The notes: a model not told the origin generated them from the letters alone. A stretch of DNA of 64,000 bases from Bacillota bacterium (GCA_023390175.1 JAEWDK010000007.1:62001-126000); one strand, 5' to 3'; counted from the stretch's first letter, positions 1 to 9,087 are shown. Numbers and translations are program-made.

Positions 1-356
1 GAAACGACCTCAAAGCCTTCCTTTTCCAGCTCTTTCATGGTGTTCAGCACCGACGGATGTTCAATGGCGGTCGTTACAATCCGGTTGCCCCGCTTGCGGC
101 GCGCGTGTGCCGCGCCGAACAGGGCGATGTTGTTGCTTTCCGTTCCGCCGGAAGTAAAATAGAGTTCGTCCGGGCGCGCGCCCAGCCGGTCGGCCACTTT
201 TGCCCTTGCGGCGTTCAGCTCCCGTTCGGCCTGAAAACCGAGCGTATGCAGGCTGGACGGGTTGCCATAGTGCTCCGTCATCATTTCCATCACCTTGTCC
301 GCGGCCTCGCGGCACACTTTTGTGGTGGAGGAATTGTCAAAATATATTTCACCCAA
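1..356 (-). CDS. Cysteine desulfurase (NifS/IscS-like), N-terminal part
   Basis: The reverse strand reads in from a TTG start at 356 with GGAGGT (367-372) nine bases upstream, and runs off the left edge. The peptide begins GEIYFDNSSTTKV and contains YGNPSSLH, then YFTSGGTESNN and AIEHPSVLN. These are class V aminotransferase-fold features of NifS/IscS: the N-terminal YLDNxATT-like strand, the GNPSSxH loop and the SGGTESNN phosphate-binding loop. By family, the enzyme takes sulfur from cysteine via PLP for Fe-S cluster or thio-tRNA synthesis. The catalytic Cys and PLP Lys lie outside the window, so the subtype (IscS, SufS or the NifS partner of a thiamine gene) cannot be settled. It is divergent from the Fur-family gene. 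Confidence 0.92.
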   Translation of the reverse strand, partial: MGEIYFDNSSTTKVCREAADKVMEMMTEHYGNPSSLHTLGFQAERELNAARAKVADRLGARPDELYFTSGGTESNNIALFGAAHARRKRGNRIVTTAIEHPSVLNTMKELEKEGFEVV

Positions 357-445
357 TGGGGTTACCTCCAGCAATCATAATTTTATCATATTATTATACA
401 TCAAATAAGCACGGGGAGCAACGGGAAACGCGGGCCGCCGTTGCA

Positions 446-473
446 TTGCAATTTTGTAATTCTGTACTATAAT
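446..473 (+). promoter_or_regulatory. Promoter of the Fur-family gene
   Basis: TTGCAA (446-451), a 16-bp spacer and TATAAT (468-473) lie 31 bp before the ATG at 504. The AT-rich ATTGCAATTTTGTAAT stretch over the -35 is imperfectly symmetric and could be an operator for the regulator itself; this is weak inference. Confidence 0.6.
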
Positions 474-503
474 AGAAGTAGAACTGATACAGGGGGCGGG
501 AAC

Positions 504-920
504 ATGGCGGCTTTAAAAAATACAAGGCAGCGCGGGGCAATTATGGGCATTATAAAAGAGAGCGCCGAGCCGGTGAGCGCGGAGGAAATCTTCGAGTGCC
601 TGCGGGAGGAATACCCCAGCCTGGCGCTTTCCACTGTTTACCGGAATTTGGAGCGCTTCGCAGCCGACGCGCTGATTCAGAAAGACGTGTTCAATGACGG
701 AATTGTCCGTTATTCGCTCAACGAGGAGCATCACGGGCATTATTTAATCTGCACGCAGTGCAGCAATAAAATTAAAATAGACGAATGCCCGCTGACTTGT
801 TTGGAGCAGGGGCTGGCACGCGACACAGGCTACGAAATTGAAGGGCATACCCTTACGATTTACGGCAAATGCCCGGAATGTGTGCGGCTTGAAAAAGAAC
901 AGTCGGAAAAGATAAAATAA
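504..920 (+). CDS. Fur-family metalloregulator (Fur/PerR/Zur type)
   Basis: 138 residues from the ATG at 504, preceded by AGGGGGCGGG. An earlier in-frame start at 441 would have no ribosome site and would lie inside the promoter. The N-terminal winged helix includes STVYRNLERF, the recognition-helix signature of the family, and the dimerisation half carries HHGHYLICTQC and YGKCPEC, the two CxxC pairs of the structural zinc site. By family it is a dimeric repressor that responds to iron, zinc or peroxide. The sequence does not decide which, because the regulatory-site residues are shared between subtypes. It is transcribed alone, ending at the palindrome at 941-976. Confidence 0.9.
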   Translation: MAALKNTRQRGAIMGIIKESAEPVSAEEIFECLREEYPSLALSTVYRNLERFAADALIQKDVFNDGIVRYSLNEEHHGHYLICTQCSNKIKIDECPLTCLEQGLARDTGYEIEGHTLTIYGKCPECVRLEKEQSEKIK

Positions 921-940
921 AAAATGAAATAAAAAAGATA

Positions 941-976
941 AAATAAGAACGGCGGGAATTCCCGCCGTTCTTATTT
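941..976. terminator. Perfect 36-bp palindromic bidirectional terminator
   Basis: An exact inverted repeat with 18-base arms and no spacer (centre 958/959) has a GC-rich core, GGCGGGAA/TTCCCGCC, flanked by AAATAAGAAC and GTTCTTATTT. It lies between the convergent Fur-family and glycosyltransferase genes and would give a T-rich tail on both transcripts. Confidence 0.85.
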
Positions 977-987
977 TGCCGTGTCCT

Positions 988-2115
988 CTATTTGTTATTT
1001 TTTGCACACAATTCATTGATCAGCGAGAAAATGTTTTTATTCGATTCCGAGGTATCGAAGCTTTGACAGGAACTTCGCATTTCCTCCAGCCGCCGGCTGT
1101 CCTCCAGCAAGGAATGGATGGTTGCGCCGGTGTCCACTCCTTTTTCCAGCTTGACCGCCATGTTATGGGTCAGAAGGAAGTTCGCGTTATCCTCTTCCTG
1201 CCCGGGGATGGCGTCAAACACGGCCAGCGGAATGTTGCAGGCGAGCGCTTCCGAAACGGTCAGCCCGCCCGGCTTTGTAATAATCAAATCCGAAGCGTGC
1301 ATATAATTTTCCACCTCGTCGGTAAAATACACCAGCTTTGTTTTTTTCGCGCTTTGCTCAACGACCGGCGTGAACGCTTCGTACAGCCTTTGATTGTGCC
1401 CGGTGATAATGATGATTTGGAACTCTGTCGGGAGCTTGATCAAATCCTTATAGATGTTCATAATATTGGTTACACCGAAGCTGCCCGCCATGATAAGGAT
1501 GGTGGGAACCTCCGGCTCCATTCCCAGCTTTGTAAGAAGGGCGGATTTTTCTTCCACTTTCGTAAAGAAAACGTCGCCCACCGGAATACCGAACGGGTAA
1601 ATAAGTTCCTTTTTTACGCCCATGGCCTGCATGGGCGGAATCATATCCGGAGTGGAAACAACATACGCGTCAACGTGGTCGGCAATCCATGCGCGGTGCG
1701 GGCCGTAATCCGTCATCAGGCAGATAAGGGGTGCGGTGACAATCCCCCGGCCCTTCAGGTGGGAAATCATTTCGGTTACAAACGGATGGGTGGAGATGAT
1801 AACATCGGGGTTCTGCTCCTCCATCAGCGGAATCAGTTTTTGGCTGAACACGCTGGTAAAGCGGGTCACAAGGTTGGAAAGAATGCTTTCCTCATTTGTT
1901 TTCCGGTAGAGCTGCCCGAATACCTTCGGCGTTTTCGTCGCTAAAAAATGGTACCCTTCACACACGGTCTGATCCAACACATAATTAATGCTTTTCAGCG
2001 CGTCAATTACGGAAACCTCGTTTCCTTCGGAGTTCTCCATAATATATTTCTCAATGGCGTGGGAAGCGCGCAGGTGTCCGCCGCCGGTTGCAGCCGAAAG
2101 AATTAATATTTTCAC
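988..2115 (-). CDS. Processive diacylglycerol glycosyltransferase-like protein (MGDG synthase/UgtP family, GT28)
   Basis: 375 residues from a GTG start with TAGGAG upstream. The N-terminus ILILSAATGGGHLRAS is the glycine-rich acceptor loop of the MGDG synthase N-terminal domain. Further on, ILIMAGSFGV and ITKPGGLTVSEALACN form the nucleotide-sugar-binding C-terminal half of GT28 (MurG-like GT-B fold). By family it transfers glucose or galactose from a UDP-sugar to diacylglycerol on the inner membrane face, making glycolipids and lipoteichoic acid anchors. The length fits the family (about 370-390). It is monocistronic and convergent with the Fur-family gene. Sugar specificity and processivity cannot be read from sequence. 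Confidence 0.88.
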   Translation of the reverse strand: MKILILSAATGGGHLRASHAIEKYIMENSEGNEVSVIDALKSINYVLDQTVCEGYHFLATKTPKVFGQLYRKTNEESILSNLVTRFTSVFSQKLIPLMEEQNPDVIISTHPFVTEMISHLKGRGIVTAPLICLMTDYGPHRAWIADHVDAYVVSTPDMIPPMQAMGVKKELIYPFGIPVGDVFFTKVEEKSALLTKLGMEPEVPTILIMAGSFGVTNIMNIYKDLIKLPTEFQIIIITGHNQRLYEAFTPVVEQSAKKTKLVYFTDEVENYMHASDLIITKPGGLTVSEALACNIPLAVFDAIPGQEEDNANFLLTHNMAVKLEKGVDTGATIHSLLEDSRRLEEMRSSCQSFDTSESNKNIFSLINELCAKNNK

Positions 2116-2260
2116 GTTAACACTCCTAAAAATACTATTTTATTCACATGACAAATACTATACTTATTATTACATCATATAATTATAAAAGCTATCCCGC
2201 GTAATGTCAATGATTGCATCTGTTAACCCGCCCTGCGGGGGACTGTAATAAAGCTGTCAC

Positions 2261-2289
2261 TTTACATTTATTGGGAGAGGCTATATAAT
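2261..2289 (+). promoter_or_regulatory. Promoter of the VanW-family gene
   Basis: TTTACA (2261-2266), a 17-bp spacer and TATAAT (2284-2289) lie 45 bp upstream of the ATG at 2335. Confidence 0.65.
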
Positions 2290-2334
2290 GAAATCGTAAT
2301 ATACTATTTTATAAGCACTTGAGGGGGCAGCAGT

Positions 2335-3963
2335 ATGGCTGTAGGAAACATGGTCGATATTTCGTCCGGCGCGCCGCGTACAAAGCGTAAAAGTCACGCG
2401 GGCGCTGCTATTATAATCGCTGTTGTTGTGGTGCTCTGCGCAGTGGGCGGAGTATTCGGCAAACAGCTTTATGAGCAGTATCAGCATCAGCAGGAAGTCA
2501 GCGCAGCAATTGACGGGAATACGTTTTACCCCGGCATTGTGGTTCAGGGGGTAGAACTTGGCGGGAAGACGATGGAACAGGCACAGGCTGCCGTGAAAAA
2601 GATTGAACCCACCCTGCGCGACAAATTTGACATTACCGTTAAATACAAAGATCAAAGCTGGAAATTGACGGAGGATGACCTCACATTTAACTTTGACACC
2701 GATTCCGTGCTGAAAGAAGCATATTCCTACGCACGGCAGGGTGACCGCGAGGAACGTTACAAACAGGTGACCGCCCTTCGGACAACGCCGAAGACCTATC
2801 AGATTTCCAACACAATCAATTATGACGGCATTGACGCCAAGCTGAAGGAAATGGTCAAGGGCATCCCCTACGCCGCAGTTGACGCGACCGTGGCGTCCTT
2901 TAACACCGCGACGGCTACCTTTCAGTATGCCGACGGGAAAAACGGGCTGGCTGTTGATGAAAATAAGCTGTATTCCAGTGTGGAGGCAATCTTAAACGGG
3001 GATAAAACCGGCACGGTCGAAGTGCCGACCGTCGTGGTGCCGTTCAATAAATCCATTGCCGAGGTAAAAAGCCACTTGCAAAAGCTCGGCACTTACAGCA
3101 CAACGTCCACAAACAACGCGAACGGAACCCATAACATGGCGCGTGCGCTTGCAGCCGTGAACGGAACCTGTGTTCCGGCCGGCGGAACATTTTCCTTTAA
3201 CAAGACGACCGGCGACTGCAACCAGGCCAACGGATACCTTGAGGCGGGCGCTATTTTGAACGGAAAGCTGATCAAAGCGTACGGCGGCGGCATCTGTCAG
3301 GCTTCCACCACCACTTACGGCGCCGCGCTCCGTTCCAACATGGTAATCGTCCAGCGCTCCAACCATTCCATTCAGTCCACCTACTGCCCCATTGGGCAGG
3401 ATGCGGCGGTAAGCTACCCGGAACTGGATTTTAAATTTAAGAATCCCACGGAATACCCGGTTTACATTGTAACCAGTACAAAAGGAAGGGTGCTCACCGT
3501 AACGTTTTACGGCTATCAGTCACCCGATTATGATAGAATCGAAGTTACTTCGCAGAAGACCGCTACCATTCCCGCGCCCACCACAGCGAAATACACGGTG
3601 GATAATACGCTCACAAAGGGAACAATAAAGCTTGATTCCAAAGCGCGCGCCGGTTCCCGCGCGACTGCACAGCGGGTGTTCTACAAAAACGGAGTGGTGG
3701 TAAAAACAGAAAATCTGTCGTCCTCCTACTACCGTGCAAGCCCCGCATACTACTCCATCGGCCCCGGCACAACGGTAGCGGGGGCATCAACCGCTTCTTC
3801 GGCAGCGTCCTCCAAGCCGGCCAGTTCGGCGTCTTCCAAGCCCGCTAATTCATCGTCCTCCAAACCGGCCTCCGGTTCTTCCGTGCCGCAGAGCCAATCG
3901 TCAAGCCAGGCCGCGGGCTCTCCTTCTTCGGATGCGACTTCCGGCATTGTGATTCCTGATTAG
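2335..3963 (+). CDS. VanW-family wall-associated protein (YoaR-like)
   Basis: 542 residues. A short basic cytoplasmic segment (RTKRKSH) is followed by one membrane helix at about residues 22-42. The extracellular part has a PG-binding-4-like region (about 55-220) with FYPGIVVQGVELGGKT. The VanW domain follows (about 240-390) with FSFNKTTGDCNQANGYLEAG and GGGICQASTTTY. A G5-like beta segment (about 410-470) comes next, and then a low-complexity tail of Ser/Ala/Pro/Lys repeats (SSKPASS-like, about 485-542). VanW proteins are common in spore-forming Firmicutes and are linked to glycopeptide resistance clusters, but their activity is unknown. No van genes are nearby, so this is a housekeeping envelope member. 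Initiation is from ATG with GAGGGGGCAG upstream. Confidence 0.88.
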   Translation: MAVGNMVDISSGAPRTKRKSHAGAAIIIAVVVVLCAVGGVFGKQLYEQYQHQQEVSAAIDGNTFYPGIVVQGVELGGKTMEQAQAAVKKIEPTLRDKFDITVKYKDQSWKLTEDDLTFNFDTDSVLKEAYSYARQGDREERYKQVTALRTTPKTYQISNTINYDGIDAKLKEMVKGIPYAAVDATVASFNTATATFQYADGKNGLAVDENKLYSSVEAILNGDKTGTVEVPTVVVPFNKSIAEVKSHLQKLGTYSTTSTNNANGTHNMARALAAVNGTCVPAGGTFSFNKTTGDCNQANGYLEAGAILNGKLIKAYGGGICQASTTTYGAALRSNMVIVQRSNHSIQSTYCPIGQDAAVSYPELDFKFKNPTEYPVYIVTSTKGRVLTVTFYGYQSPDYDRIEVTSQKTATIPAPTTAKYTVDNTLTKGTIKLDSKARAGSRATAQRVFYKNGVVVKTENLSSSYYRASPAYYSIGPGTTVAGASTASSAASSKPASSASSKPANSSSSKPASGSSVPQSQSSSQAAGSPSSDATSGIVIPD

Positions 3964-3987
3964 ATGGACGGTAAAATTGATTCAGAG

Positions 3988-4020
3988 TCAGGGCACGGCT
4001 TGAGCCGTACCCTGATTTTT
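3988..4020 (+). terminator. Rho-independent terminator after the VanW gene
   Basis: A 13-bp stem, TCAGGGCACGGCT / AGCCGTACCCTGA with one mismatch and a 2-base loop, is followed by TTTTT. Confidence 0.85.
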
Positions 4021-4169
4021 AAATTTGACTTGACTTTTGATCAGTTATCTGCAAAAATTAGCATTAGAATATAGTATGTCTAATTGCGCCCAATTTTTGC
4101 GCTGTAAAATAAAAAATTGCTTCCGCAGTGCTGCGGAGGCATGATACAGACTTCAGGGGTGATACTGTT

Positions 4170-4202
4170 ATGGTACGCCGCCGCTCCAGAAAGGATGAGT
4201 GA
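4170..4202 (+). CDS. Possible 10-residue leader peptide coupled to the glycosyltransferase
   Basis: ATG at 4170 follows CAGGGGTGA (4154-4162) with good spacing and reads MVRRRSRKDE before a TGA at 4200-4202. That stop lies inside the first codons of the downstream gene (ATGAGTGA overlap), while the downstream ATG at 4195 lacks a well-spaced ribosome site of its own. Translational coupling through this mini-reading frame would explain the arrangement, but it is inferred only from spacing. Confidence 0.3.
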   Translation: MVRRRSRKDE

Positions 4203-5190
4203 TTTGACCTTAAATGAACACAATCCAAAAGTGAGTATTGTTATTCCCGTTTATAATGTGGAAAGGTATGTCGGCAAATGCCTTTCATCGCTTGTTGACC
4301 AAACCTTTACCGATTTTGAAATTATTGCCGTTAACGACGGTTCCCGTGACAGTTCGCTTGCCATTCTGCGCCGTTTTGAGGAACGGTATCCTTTTATTAC
4401 CGTGGTCGATCAAAAAAACCAGGGCATGTCTCAGGCACGCAACGCGGGCCTTGCGGTTGCCCGGGGTGAATATCTCTGCTTTGTGGACAGCGACGATTAT
4501 GTTGCGCCCACTTATTTAGCGGAGCTTTACAATGCCTGTGTGGATACGGAATCCGACATCTCCTGCTGCTATTATTATTATCATTTTGTAGAAAATGATT
4601 TTCTGTTTGAGTATCCGTTCCGCTGCCGCGGAATTTTCAATCAGACCCAGGCGATGAACCGCCTTTTACGCGATGTTCAGATTCAAAGCCTCGTTTGGAA
4701 TAAAATGTACCGTCGCAGCCTGTTCGCCGACCATGACATTCAGTTCCCGACCATGTGCTTCGAGGATATGGCCGTTGCCAACAAGGTGTTTGCCCACGCG
4801 AATCAGGTAGTGGTGATCGACAGGCCCCTTTATTATTATAATCAGCACCCGGCCAGCACACTTGCAACCATGAACGCGGACAAAATCAACGATTTTATCC
4901 GTGCAATCGCCATGGTGCGTATTTCACTCGAGCGCAGCGGGGTGTACGAACAGTATAAAAAGAGTTACCTTGCACTGACAAGGAAAACTTGCGGCTGCTG
5001 CTATTTGTATGTATTAAAGCTGCATAACGAGAAAAAATGTATGCATGGGTGCATGACAAACATGAAACGTGTTTCCCGTGCAATCAAGCATTATTCTGCG
5101 GATGAATTCAGCCCGACCACCATGTTCAGCGAACTTCCCGACGTGGTGGATTCCCCGGAAAATCTGGAAAAGGACTATTCGATTCGCTGA
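4195..5190 (+). CDS. GT2-family glycosyltransferase
   Basis: 331 residues from ATG 4195. In-frame starts at 4117 or GTG 4159 would add residues that do not resemble the family. The GT-A fold is clear: VSIVIPVYNVERYVGKC at the N-terminus, QTFTDFEIIAVNDGSRD and then the nucleotide-sugar/metal motif FVDSDDYV at about residue 100. The family moves sugars from NDP-sugars to lipid or polymer acceptors at the cytoplasmic membrane face. The C-terminal third has no obvious membrane helix. The flippase-like membrane protein 25 bp downstream is probably cotranscribed, which suggests a role in making and exporting a cell-surface glycolipid or polymer. The acceptor is unknown. Confidence 0.85.
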   Translation: MSDLTLNEHNPKVSIVIPVYNVERYVGKCLSSLVDQTFTDFEIIAVNDGSRDSSLAILRRFEERYPFITVVDQKNQGMSQARNAGLAVARGEYLCFVDSDDYVAPTYLAELYNACVDTESDISCCYYYYHFVENDFLFEYPFRCRGIFNQTQAMNRLLRDVQIQSLVWNKMYRRSLFADHDIQFPTMCFEDMAVANKVFAHANQVVVIDRPLYYYNQHPASTLATMNADKINDFIRAIAMVRISLERSGVYEQYKKSYLALTRKTCGCCYLYVLKLHNEKKCMHGCMTNMKRVSRAIKHYSADEFSPTTMFSELPDVVDSPENLEKDYSIR

Positions 5191-5214
5191 AGTAAATAGG
5201 AGCATGTCGTATTT

Positions 5215-6333
5215 ATGTATGAAAACAAAAGTAAAGCATCGAAACGGTTTCAGTGGGCTCTTTTTGCGGTCACTTTGGCTTTGCTTGCTTATTTTTGTAT
5301 TTCAGACAATAACCTGGCAATCCTGCTTCACAGCCTTCCGACCCTCAACCTGTTCTGGCTGATTTGCGCCGGGGCATGCGTGGTAGCAAACTGGATGATG
5401 GACAGCCTGGTAATTCATAACCTGATATCAACGGCATACGATATGGATTACGGGATGAGGAACGCATTTAAAATAACGATGGTGGGGCAGTATTTCAACT
5501 CGGTCACACCCTATGCGGTGGGCGGCCAGCCGATGCAGCTTTTGGCGCTGACAAGGCAGGGCGTTTCCTCCGGTGTCGCCCTGTCCGCTCTGGTGCGAAA
5601 ATATCTGGTGTATCAAACCGCGATTACCGGGTACTCGCTTTTGGTGATTCTGATTAAATACGGCTTTTTCCGCAGTCAGATTCAGGGCTTTATGGCGCTC
5701 GCGTTTATCGGCTTCCTTTCGCAGGCGGCGATTGTGGTTGTGCTGCTTTTATTTACCCGCAGCCCAAAGTTTACCACGAAGATGATTCACGGCGTGGTGT
5801 GGCTGCTGACCAAGCTGCATATTGTAAAAAATCCGGAGGAAGTCCGCGAAAAAGTAAAAGGCCAGCTGGAATTTTATATTGAAAATAACAGGGCGATGCA
5901 GGGCAATAAGCGCATGAGGGTAAGAACGTACGGCTACACCCTTGTTCAGCTTACCGCTCTTTTTTGCGTCCCTTTTTTTATTTATAAAGCGTTTCATAAT
6001 CCCGGCGCCCCGATTTTGGATATGATTGCGGCGCAGAGCTTTGTAACAATGATTTCATCCTACACACCGCTGCCGGGCGCGGCGGGTGCGGCGGAGGGCA
6101 GCTTCCTTGTGATTTTCCAAATCTTCTTCAGGCAGGAGATTATTCGGCAGTCCATGCTGCTTTGGCGGCTGATTACCTACTATTCCTGCGTGATTGTCGG
6201 CGCGTTTTTCGCCGGACTGGGGAGTAAAAGAGAAAGGCTGAGCGCGGGCCTGACAAACCGGCCTAAGAATAAAAGCAGACCGATCAGTGATACTAAAGCG
6301 GAAGAAAAACCGGCGGAGAATGGAGGAGTTTAA
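5215..6333 (+). CDS. Flippase-like / LPG-synthase transmembrane domain protein (UPF0104, PF03706 type)
   Basis: 372 residues with about eight hydrophobic helices spread over the whole length. It starts KRFQWALFAVTLALLAY and contains FNSVTPYAVGGQPMQLLAL and the loop SYTPLPGAAGAAEGSF, conserved features of the membrane half of MprF and of the stand-alone AglD/YbhN relatives. Stand-alone members lack the aminoacyl-transferase domain and are thought to flip lipids or act with glycosyltransferases. A basic, Lys/Glu-rich tail follows the last helix. It lies between a GT2 gene and nadE, with the downstream ATG 2 bases after its stop, so these three genes probably form an operon. Confidence 0.85.
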   Translation: MYENKSKASKRFQWALFAVTLALLAYFCISDNNLAILLHSLPTLNLFWLICAGACVVANWMMDSLVIHNLISTAYDMDYGMRNAFKITMVGQYFNSVTPYAVGGQPMQLLALTRQGVSSGVALSALVRKYLVYQTAITGYSLLVILIKYGFFRSQIQGFMALAFIGFLSQAAIVVVLLLFTRSPKFTTKMIHGVVWLLTKLHIVKNPEEVREKVKGQLEFYIENNRAMQGNKRMRVRTYGYTLVQLTALFCVPFFIYKAFHNPGAPILDMIAAQSFVTMISSYTPLPGAAGAAEGSFLVIFQIFFRQEIIRQSMLLWRLITYYSCVIVGAFFAGLGSKRERLSAGLTNRPKNKSRPISDTKAEEKPAENGGV

Positions 6334-6334
6334 A

Positions 6335-8233
6335 ATGAACGATGGATTTTTAAAGGTGGCGGCGGCAACGCCGTCCATAAAAATAGCCGATTGTGTATAT
6401 AACGGAAAAGCAATTCTTGAATTGATGAAGGAGGCCGCGAAACGCGGTGTCGGCGTGGTTGTGTTCCCGGAGCTTTGCCTTACCGGCTACACCTGCGGCG
6501 ACCTGTTCCGCGACCGTACCCTGATTACGGCGGCGGAAAAAGCGCTGGCCGACCTGATGGACAAAACCCGCAGGATGAACCTGCTGGCCGTTGTGGGGCT
6601 CCCGGTTGCGGACGGAGCCGATTTGTACAATGCCGCCGCGGTGTTCTGCGGCGGAAAGCTGCTCGGCCTTGCCGCCAAAAGCAGCATTCCGAATTACAGC
6701 GAGTTTTACGAAGCGCGCCATTTCACGCCAAGCCCGGACTATACGGAAATTCGGTTCTGCGGCCAAACCGTTCCGCTTGGGAACAGCCTGGTTTTCCCGT
6801 GCAGGAACATGCCGGAGCTGACCGTAGGCGTGGAAATCTGCGAGGATTTGTGGATTGCGGCGCCGCCCTCGGCACGGTTGGCGCAAAGCGGCGCAACGCT
6901 GATTTTAAATCCTTCGGCAAGCGATGAAATTATCGGGAAATCCTCGTACCGCCGCAATCTGGTCAAGTCGCAGTCCGGCCGACTGCTTGCGGCGTATGCT
7001 TACGCCGACGCTGGGGAGGGCGAATCCTCCAGCGATTTGGTGTACACCGGCCATAACATGATTGCCGAAAACGGCGTGATGCTGGCGGAGTCCGGGCATT
7101 TTTCCACCGGGCTGACAACAGCGGACGTGGACCTGCAGCGGATGCTGCAGGAGCGACTGCGTACCACAACGTGGTCGAACGCAAAGCAGGCGCATGAAAT
7201 TCCGTTTGAGATGGATATTCCCGATTTTGAGCTGGAACGCAAAATTCCCGCCCTTCCCTTTGTACCGGATGATACCAGGGATTTAAGTGAACGCTGCGAA
7301 ATGATTTTGAATCTACAGGCGTGCGGCCTGGCTACCAGGCTGCGGCACACCGGTTCAAAATGCGTGACGCTGGGAATTTCCGGCGGGCTGGATTCCACGC
7401 TCGCTCTGCTGGTGATTGTACGCGCATTTGACACTTTGTCCCTTGACCGCAAGGGCATTCATGCGATTTCCATGCCCGGCTTTGGCACTACAAAGCGCAC
7501 AAAGGGCAACGCGCAGCGGCTTTCCGAACTGCTGGGCGTTACGTTTCAGGAAATTTCAATTAACGATGCGGTGAACCAGCATTTTAAAGATATTTCCCAC
7601 GACCCGGAGGTACACGATGTAACCTATGAAAACAGTCAGGCGCGTGAGCGCACGCAGGTGCTTATGGACATTGCCAACCAGTGCGGCGGCTTTGTAATCG
7701 GCACGGGCGACCTTTCCGAGCTTGCGCTCGGCTGGGCGACCTACAACGGCGATATTATGTCCATGTACGGCGTGAACTGTTCCATCCCGAAAACGCTGGT
7801 GCGCCATTTGGTTCACCACGCCGCGCTTACAAGCGGAGAAGAGCTTTGCGCCTTGTTGGAGGATGTGCTCGCAACGCCGGTAAGCCCCGAGCTTTTGCCG
7901 CCGGTGGACGGCAGGATTTCGCAGAAAACGGAAAACATTGTCGGCCCGTACGAGCTGCACGACTTTTTCCTGTACTATATCCTTCGCTTTGGCTTTACGC
8001 CGGGCAAAATATTCCGTATGGCGCAGCGCGCGTTCAAAGGAACGTATGACGATGATACCATTAAAAAATGGCTTACAAGCTTTTACCGCCGGTTCTTCAT
8101 GCACCAGTTCAAGCGCAACAGCCTTCCGGACGGCCCAAAGGTCGGCAGCGTAACGCTTTCACAGCGGGGCGACTGGCGCATGCCCAGCGACGCTTCGGCA
8201 CGGCTGTGGCTTGACGAAATCGAAGCACTATAA
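6335..8233 (+). CDS. nadE: Glutamine-hydrolysing NAD+ synthase
   Basis: 632 residues from ATG 6335 with TGGAGGAG (6321-6328) upstream; an in-frame ATG at 6287 lies inside the previous gene and lacks a ribosome site. The N-terminal nitrilase-type amidase has the catalytic set: Glu in VVFPELCLTGY, Lys in AAKSSIPNY and Cys in VGVEICEDLW. The C-terminal synthetase carries the PP-loop SGGLDSTLALL (about residue 350) and GTGDLSELALGW. The enzyme adenylates nicotinic acid adenine dinucleotide and amidates it with ammonia channelled from glutamine. Length and order match the two-domain bacterial form. Confidence 0.95.
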   Translation: MNDGFLKVAAATPSIKIADCVYNGKAILELMKEAAKRGVGVVVFPELCLTGYTCGDLFRDRTLITAAEKALADLMDKTRRMNLLAVVGLPVADGADLYNAAAVFCGGKLLGLAAKSSIPNYSEFYEARHFTPSPDYTEIRFCGQTVPLGNSLVFPCRNMPELTVGVEICEDLWIAAPPSARLAQSGATLILNPSASDEIIGKSSYRRNLVKSQSGRLLAAYAYADAGEGESSSDLVYTGHNMIAENGVMLAESGHFSTGLTTADVDLQRMLQERLRTTTWSNAKQAHEIPFEMDIPDFELERKIPALPFVPDDTRDLSERCEMILNLQACGLATRLRHTGSKCVTLGISGGLDSTLALLVIVRAFDTLSLDRKGIHAISMPGFGTTKRTKGNAQRLSELLGVTFQEISINDAVNQHFKDISHDPEVHDVTYENSQARERTQVLMDIANQCGGFVIGTGDLSELALGWATYNGDIMSMYGVNCSIPKTLVRHLVHHAALTSGEELCALLEDVLATPVSPELLPPVDGRISQKTENIVGPYELHDFFLYYILRFGFTPGKIFRMAQRAFKGTYDDDTIKKWLTSFYRRFFMHQFKRNSLPDGPKVGSVTLSQRGDWRMPSDASARLWLDEIEAL

Positions 8234-8440
8234 TATGTTCTGAAAATTTAAAGCCTCGGTTCAGGGTTCCAAGTTGGCTGCCTGAATCGGGGCTTTTATT
8301 CGGGTCAATCAAAGATTCTTAAAATTTTTTGTGTACCTGTCACGAATCGCTATTTTAAATCGTTATATATGTGAAAGCGAGATTTGTCTTCTAACGTCAA
8401 TGAAAATGTTCTGAATGATATGGTCTGCGTGAGGTGCGAC

Positions 8441-8962
8441 ATGTTCCAAAAACACAAATGGGGTAAGATCATTATTCTTTGCGTGTGTGCCGTCTGTCTG
8501 TTTTTGCTGATTTATACCCGGCCGGTGCGCTTTTCAGAGCTGACCAGGGGAAACGAAGTAACTAAAGTGCAGCTTACTTTGGAAGATCTTGATTCTGATA
8601 AGACTTTAGCGGATTTGCAAATTACGGATGCAAAGACCTGCAACGAATTCATGCAAATATTCGACCGGTTCACGTTTCAGGAAGAGATTCCATGGCGAAA
8701 AATTCTGCTTGCGGGTGTGCCGGGCTATTCGGATGTCCACGCTCAAGTGACCATACTGATTTCTTTTAAGACACCTCAGAATAATTGGGAGAGCTTGTTT
8801 CTTCAAATGTTTGACAATCCGCACGGAATACATCTGGATAAATTGGCTCCTGCGCCCAAAAAGAATTCCACCGATCTTTCATACCGTGTAGGGAATTGGT
8901 GGAAGGCGGATGAAACCGAATTATACCGTGAAATTATAAGCTTTATCGGCGCCCACGAATAA
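8441..8962 (+). CDS. Unknown small membrane-anchored protein
   Basis: 173 residues from ATG 8441, which has GAGGTG at 8431-8436; a TTG at 8384 would add 19 residues. A basic start (MFQKHKWGK) precedes one membrane helix, IIILCVCAVCLFLLIY, and then a soluble domain of about 145 residues with alternating beta-like strands, for example AQVTILISFKTP. This topology puts the domain outside the cell. I recognise no family. It stands alone between nadE and the convergent transglycosylase. Confidence 0.6.
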   Translation: MFQKHKWGKIIILCVCAVCLFLLIYTRPVRFSELTRGNEVTKVQLTLEDLDSDKTLADLQITDAKTCNEFMQIFDRFTFQEEIPWRKILLAGVPGYSDVHAQVTILISFKTPQNNWESLFLQMFDNPHGIHLDKLAPAPKKNSTDLSYRVGNWWKADETELYREIISFIGAHE

Positions 8963-9046
8963 GGATGAAGATTTTTGCATTCCTGACCCGGACGCGCGCC
9001 GTTCAGAACAGGAACGGTAAACGGAATGAATTGAATCGCCTGAAAT

Positions 9047-9087
9047 GAAAAAACGCCCGTTCCTCAGCATAGCGAGGAACGGGCGTT
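9047..9087 (-). terminator. Terminator of the transglycosylase gene
   Basis: A 14-bp perfect stem, AACGCCCGTTCCTC / GAGGAACGGGCGTT (9052-9065 with 9074-9087) and an 8-base loop, is followed on the minus strand by a T run. Confidence 0.9.
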
